Shown piece by piece: positions 60,578 through 64,000 of a DNA stretch of 64,000 bases (positions are counted from its first letter, which is position 1; each line of letters begins with the position of its first letter). The stretch lies in assembly GCF_014164505.1 (NCBI RefSeq), contig NZ_JACJFI010000001.1, positions 1 through 64,000 of the forward strand, in the 5' to 3' direction. Position numbers and translations under genes: made by a program. The notes under the pieces were generated by a model. That model searched no databases and was not told where the DNA came from. It saw nothing but the letters and a program-made list of their open reading frames with translations. Source of the DNA: Shewanella sp. SG41-4 (lineage in GTDB: Bacteria > Pseudomonadota > Gammaproteobacteria > Enterobacterales > Shewanellaceae).

Positions 60578-61591
60578 TTAAGCGTACTCTTGCATAAAAT
60601 CATCAAGATTATCGTTGATAATTTCTATCTCATCGCCGCTAAATTGCGCGATATGAAATAAGGCTTCACCTTCATTGGTAACAGGAATATTACTGTTACC
60701 AATGATAATCCCGTCTGTCGGCGCCAGCAATGGCAACGGTTCACCGCCCAAAGGGTTAACGATGTTGGCTAACACCTGCCCTTTAGAGACGCGTTCACCC
60801 AATTTAAGCTTAATATTAACCAATCCGTCAGACTCACTGCGAACCCAATAACTGCGGCTTGCATTAACACTGGTAGTTTTAGTTTTAATTTTGCCTTTAG
60901 TCATAGTTAAGTAGCGCATCACATTGATAACGCCATTAACACCAGATTTAATCGACATATCACTAAAGCGTAATGCTTCACCGGCCTCGTATAAAATACA
61001 AGGAATGTTCAGGCTGTTGGCATAACCACGCATTGAACCTTCACGGGCTTTTGATGACATTATCACCGGTGCACCAAAGGCATTTGCCATGTCGAGCATC
61101 ACTTCATCGTCGGTATCACAACGGATCTGCGGTAAGTTATCACGATGGATAGCACCGGTATGTAAATCGACTATATGCGTTGCACGTTTAACTAAAACAC
61201 TACTGAATAAATGCGCTAAACGACTTGCTAGCGCACCTTTAGCTGAGCCCGGAAAACAGCGGTTTAAATCGCGGCGATCCGGTAAGTAACGAGATTGTTG
61301 AATAAAACCAAATACGTTAACTATTGGAACAATTAACAAGGTTCCCGTTAAGGTTTTAGCATTAACACGACCGAGCAAACGTCGACATATTTCAATGCCA
61401 TTTAACTCATCACCATGAATCGCTGCGCAAACCATTAAAACAGGTCCGGCTTTAGTGCCATGAAACACTTCAACGTGCAAATCCATCGGCGTATCATTAT
61501 ACAGTTTTGCTGCGGGCAATTTGACACTTTGTTGAGTGCCTGCCGCTACGCTAACATCACCGATAACAAACGGTTCGTGCTTTCTTGCCAT
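60578..61591 (-). CDS. Succinylglutamate desuccinylase/aspartoacylase family protein
   Basis: A 337-residue zinc carboxypeptidase-like enzyme. Zinc ligands are visible as HGDELNG (HxxE) near residue 58 and the histidine of DLHTGAIH. The RDLNRCFPG loop and YEAGEA catalytic Glu segment are present. The C-terminal 90 residues form a beta-rich lid (GLVNIKLKLGERVSKGQVLA). It overlaps rimK by one base (TAATG), the third gene of a rimB-rimK-aspA set. The context suggests it trims or processes glutamyl or N-acyl-amino-acid products linked to RimK activity; this is inference. Confidence 0.85.
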   Translation of the reverse strand: MARKHEPFVIGDVSVAAGTQQSVKLPAAKLYNDTPMDLHVEVFHGTKAGPVLMVCAAIHGDELNGIEICRRLLGRVNAKTLTGTLLIVPIVNVFGFIQQSRYLPDRRDLNRCFPGSAKGALASRLAHLFSSVLVKRATHIVDLHTGAIHRDNLPQIRCDTDDEVMLDMANAFGAPVIMSSKAREGSMRGYANSLNIPCILYEAGEALRFSDMSIKSGVNGVINVMRYLTMTKGKIKTKTTSVNASRSYWVRSESDGLVNIKLKLGERVSKGQVLANIVNPLGGEPLPLLAPTDGIIIGNSNIPVTNEGEALFHIAQFSGDEIEIINDNLDDFMQEYA

Positions 61592-62496
61592 TAACCAACC
61601 CCTTTCGTTTTCGAACTAGTAGATTTAACGTTTTTCTCTATAAACTGAATTATTTTTTCAGCAACATCAATACCAGTGGCTTTTTCGATGCCTTCAAGAC
61701 CCGGAGATGAGTTTACTTCCATCACTAATGGACCATGTTTAGAACGTAAAATATCTACACCAGCTACATTTAGACCCATTGTTTTAGCGGCACGTAAGGC
61801 AGTTGAACGCTCTTCAGGAGTTAATTTAACAATGCTAGCAGAACCACCACGGTGTAAATTAGAACGAAACTCGCCTGGTAAGGCTTGGCGTTTCATCGCG
61901 GCAATCACTTTGTCACCAATAACGAAACAACGAATATCAGCACCACCCGCTTCAGCGATATATTCTTGTACCATGATGTTAGCTTTTAGACCCATAAATG
62001 CTTCAATAACCGATTCAGCCGCTTTACGCGTTTCAGCTAAGACAACACCAATACCTTGAGTACCCTCAAGTAATTTAATGACACAAGGGGCGCCACCAAC
62101 CATGTCCAATAAATCAGGAATATCAGCAGGCTTACTAGCAAAACCAGTAACCGGTAAACCGATATTCTTACGTGACAAGAGTTGCAGAGAACGTAATTTA
62201 TCGCGTGAGCGAGTAATGGCAACAGATTCGTTTAACGGGTGAGTGCCCATCATCTCAAACTGACGTAGTACCGCTGTTCCATAAAAGGTTACAGATGCGC
62301 CAATACGCGGAATAACCGCATCAAACTTTGGTAATTCTTGACCACGAACATGAATACTAGGTGCATTCATGTTGATGTTCATATAACACTTTAATGGGTC
62401 GACGATTTTTACGACATGACCGCGGGCTTCAGCGGCTTCTTTTAATCGACTGGTCGAATATAAATTCTTATTTCTCGACATTATTGCAATATGCAT
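61591..62496 (-). CDS. rimK: Ribosomal protein S6 modification ligase RimK
   Basis: A 301-residue ATP-grasp ligase matching RimK in full. Landmarks: [18 protein letters not shown] start, [21 protein letters not shown], the glycine-rich ATP loop [21 protein letters not shown], the substrate/ATP residues DIRCFVIG and MKRQA, and the magnesium-binding [12 protein letters not shown]. RimK adds glutamate residues to the C-terminus of ribosomal protein S6 and can make poly-glutamate. It starts four bases after the rimB stop with AGGAG. Confidence 0.95.
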   Translation of the reverse strand: MHIAIMSRNKNLYSTSRLKEAAEARGHVVKIVDPLKCYMNINMNAPSIHVRGQELPKFDAVIPRIGASVTFYGTAVLRQFEMMGTHPLNESVAITRSRDKLRSLQLLSRKNIGLPVTGFASKPADIPDLLDMVGGAPCVIKLLEGTQGIGVVLAETRKAAESVIEAFMGLKANIMVQEYIAEAGGADIRCFVIGDKVIAAMKRQALPGEFRSNLHRGGSASIVKLTPEERSTALRAAKTMGLNVAGVDILRSKHGPLVMEVNSSPGLEGIEKATGIDVAEKIIQFIEKNVKSTSSKTKGVG

Positions 62497-62499
62497 TTG

Positions 62500-62931
62500 T
62501 TATTCTCCTGCTAAAAATGATTCTGCTGAATTAACCAAAAAACGCCCTGCTAATGCGCGGCGTCCCAATAACATTCTAAATTTCATGTGATCTCTATTGG
62601 TTAACGTCAGTTCGATGTCAAAAAGTTGGTCACCGATAAGGATCGGTGTTTTTATCACGTAGCGCTTAGTCACATGACCACCAGAATCACTTACATCTCG
62701 GCGATCAAATACAAGGAATTCACACACTACTTCACGATCTGAGTCTTGCTCTGGATGAAGCCAGACTCTTACCCACTTTTGATTTTCTTTTTGAAACGGT
62801 TTGATTTTGAACGCATGTAAACAAGACGTTTTTGCGCCAGTATCCACTTTGATTTTGACTCTTTCGTTGCCAATATCAGGAAAAGTGCCCCATTCACGCC
62901 AACCCACAATACCGAGGGAATGTTCAGTCAT
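62500..62931 (-). CDS. rimB: RimB/ATP-dependent zinc protease-like (retropepsin fold)
   Basis: A 143-residue protein of the Zn_protease (PF05618-type) family, first of the rim operon. The retropepsin-like motif KVDTGAKTSCLHAF holds the catalytic Asp, and LGRRALAGRFLVN is the second family block. I chose the ATG at 62931 (AAAGGA six bases upstream) over an in-frame TTG two codons earlier. In Pseudomonas the homologous RimB works with RimK in controlling S6 glutamylation. Confidence 0.85.
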   Translation of the reverse strand: MTEHSLGIVGWREWGTFPDIGNERVKIKVDTGAKTSCLHAFKIKPFQKENQKWVRVWLHPEQDSDREVVCEFLVFDRRDVSDSGGHVTKRYVIKTPILIGDQLFDIELTLTNRDHMKFRMLLGRRALAGRFLVNSAESFLAGE

Positions 62932-62937
62932 GGTCAA

Positions 62938-63400
62938 TCCTTTCTTATAGAGGAATTATTCATTCCAAAGTGTAATTTTTAATAAAATCAATATTTGAGC
63001 AGACTCCACAATTAGTTTAATTGATTGCACTGCTCAACTTATATTATTTTTGCTAACAAAGGTTAGCCGACAAGGTTTTCTGTCAAAAAAGTATCCTTCG
63101 CAACAATTTTAACACCAACACTTTATTTATATCAAATTAACATTAATAACATACCGAAAAAAAATCTTAATGTCAGTAAGTTACAACAATAATACGGCAA
63201 TATTTAAAGCGCTAAAAAATCATGTTTTCCATAAAATTTGATACAAAAAACACATAATTAACATAAAAATGTTCAAATAACGTACATTATATTAATGGCT
63301 TAAATCAATCTAAGCTGTTTGACTCTGAGTTGAGATTGTTTAACATGATAGCCAAATTATAACATTATTATCTGCATCGCTATTGTAAAAAGGTATGGTC
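62938..63400. other. Divergent promoter region
   Basis: About 460 AT-rich bases between the rim operon and the DUF2461 gene. It holds promoters for both directions. No specific operator or RNA could be supported. Confidence 0.45.
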
Positions 63401-64000
63401 ATGTTCAGTCAATGTAGTTTTGATTTTTTAAACAGTCTAGCAGTTAACAACGACAGAGAATGGTTTAAAACCAACCAACAGCAATATGAAGACCAAGTCA
63501 GGACGCCCGCTTTACAATTTATTGAAGCCATGCAAGGGCCCATTTTAGCGATGTCGCCACGATTTATCGCAGTGGCTAAAAAAGTGGGTGGTAGCCTAAT
63601 GCGTCCGCAACGCGACAGTCGCTTTAGCAAAGATAAAACGCCTTATAAAACCAATGTAGGTATTCAGTTTAGGCATTTTCAAGCTAAAGATGTTCACGCT
63701 CCTGGTTTTTATGTCCACATAGCCAATGATGAATGCTTCATCGCAGCTGGCATTTGGCACCCTGAGTCAAAAGTGCTTAATGCCATTCGTCATTGTATTG
63801 ATGAAAACCCCAATGCTTACCAGAAGGCATTAGAGCAACTCATGCAAGCGGGGTTTGAATTGACAGGAGATAGGTTAACTCGACCACCACGCGGATTTGA
63901 TAAACACCATCCTATGATTAACGAGCTGAAGCGAAAAGACTTTATTGCCATCAAACCCATTAGCATGCAGCAAATATGTCAGGCTGATTTTGTGGAGTTT
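63401..64000 (+). CDS. DUF2461 family protein, 3' end outside window
   Basis: The first 200 codons of a gene that leaves the right edge. The start ATG at 63401 is eight bases after AAAAAGG; the ATG two codons earlier would sit too close to that site. Family blocks are clear: FDFLNSLAVNNDREWFKTNQ, the RDSRFSKDKTPYKTNVGIQF core and the GFYVHIA...FIAAGIW segment. DUF2461 proteins average about 220 residues, so little is missing. The function is unknown. Confidence 0.85.
   Translation, partial: MFSQCSFDFLNSLAVNNDREWFKTNQQQYEDQVRTPALQFIEAMQGPILAMSPRFIAVAKKVGGSLMRPQRDSRFSKDKTPYKTNVGIQFRHFQAKDVHAPGFYVHIANDECFIAAGIWHPESKVLNAIRHCIDENPNAYQKALEQLMQAGFELTGDRLTRPPRGFDKHHPMINELKRKDFIAIKPISMQQICQADFVEF

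Overview
The window reads as chromosomal DNA of a marine Gammaproteobacterium, almost certainly Shewanella (an EPA-producing, probably cold-adapted member). The evidence is a complete pfa polyunsaturated fatty acid synthase locus with PfaR and a five-ACP PfaA, surrounded by gammaproteobacterial genes such as syd, queF, rimK and DUF2789/DUF3192/DUF2310 proteins. No insertion sequence, CRISPR array, tRNA or rRNA was seen. Species was not determined.

Layout. 1-6.4 kb: the start of a YjbQ-family gene, a probable CsrB-type regulatory RNA with an upstream GacA/UvrY-type box, then small housekeeping genes (Mpo1-like, GNAT, DUF2789, DUF3192 lipoprotein, a DUF2310 pair, syd, queF). 6.4-9.6 kb: a LysR regulator divergent from an exported SdsA1-type alkyl sulfatase. 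9.6-12.7 kb: the phosphopantetheinyl transferase pfaE, an apbE flavin transferase and an AT-rich orphan with a HEPN-like motif.

12.7-34.6 kb is the least described part. A minus-strand trio encodes exported proteins: a Tat-targeted DUF1501 protein, a LamG/haem-c lipoprotein and a second haem-c protein. It is divergent from a plus-strand run of an HzsA-related haem lipoprotein, two outer-membrane barrels, a TlpA thioredoxin, a DUF4266 lipoprotein with a Gly/Cys tail, a DUF3570 barrel, a small exported protein, three TPR proteins, ExbB, two unequal ExbD proteins and an AgmX-type TonB protein. Nearly every product is predicted to be exported or membrane-bound. I read it as one proton-motive-force-driven envelope machine carrying surface or periplasmic cytochromes. 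Its substrate is unknown. It separates pfaE from the rest of the pfa genes.

34.6-36.1 kb: a YHYH lipoprotein coupled to a small secreted-protein gene broken by an in-frame TGA. 36.4-55.2 kb: pfaR-pfaA-pfaB-pfaC-pfaD plus a small cysteine-pair protein, mostly with overlapping start/stop codons; PfaE supplies the phosphopantetheine arm for the five PfaA ACPs. 55.2-64 kb: an FAH-family hydrolase, a chemoreceptor, an Aer-like PAS chemoreceptor split by an in-frame TAA, the rimB-rimK-aspartoacylase operon and the start of a DUF2461 gene.
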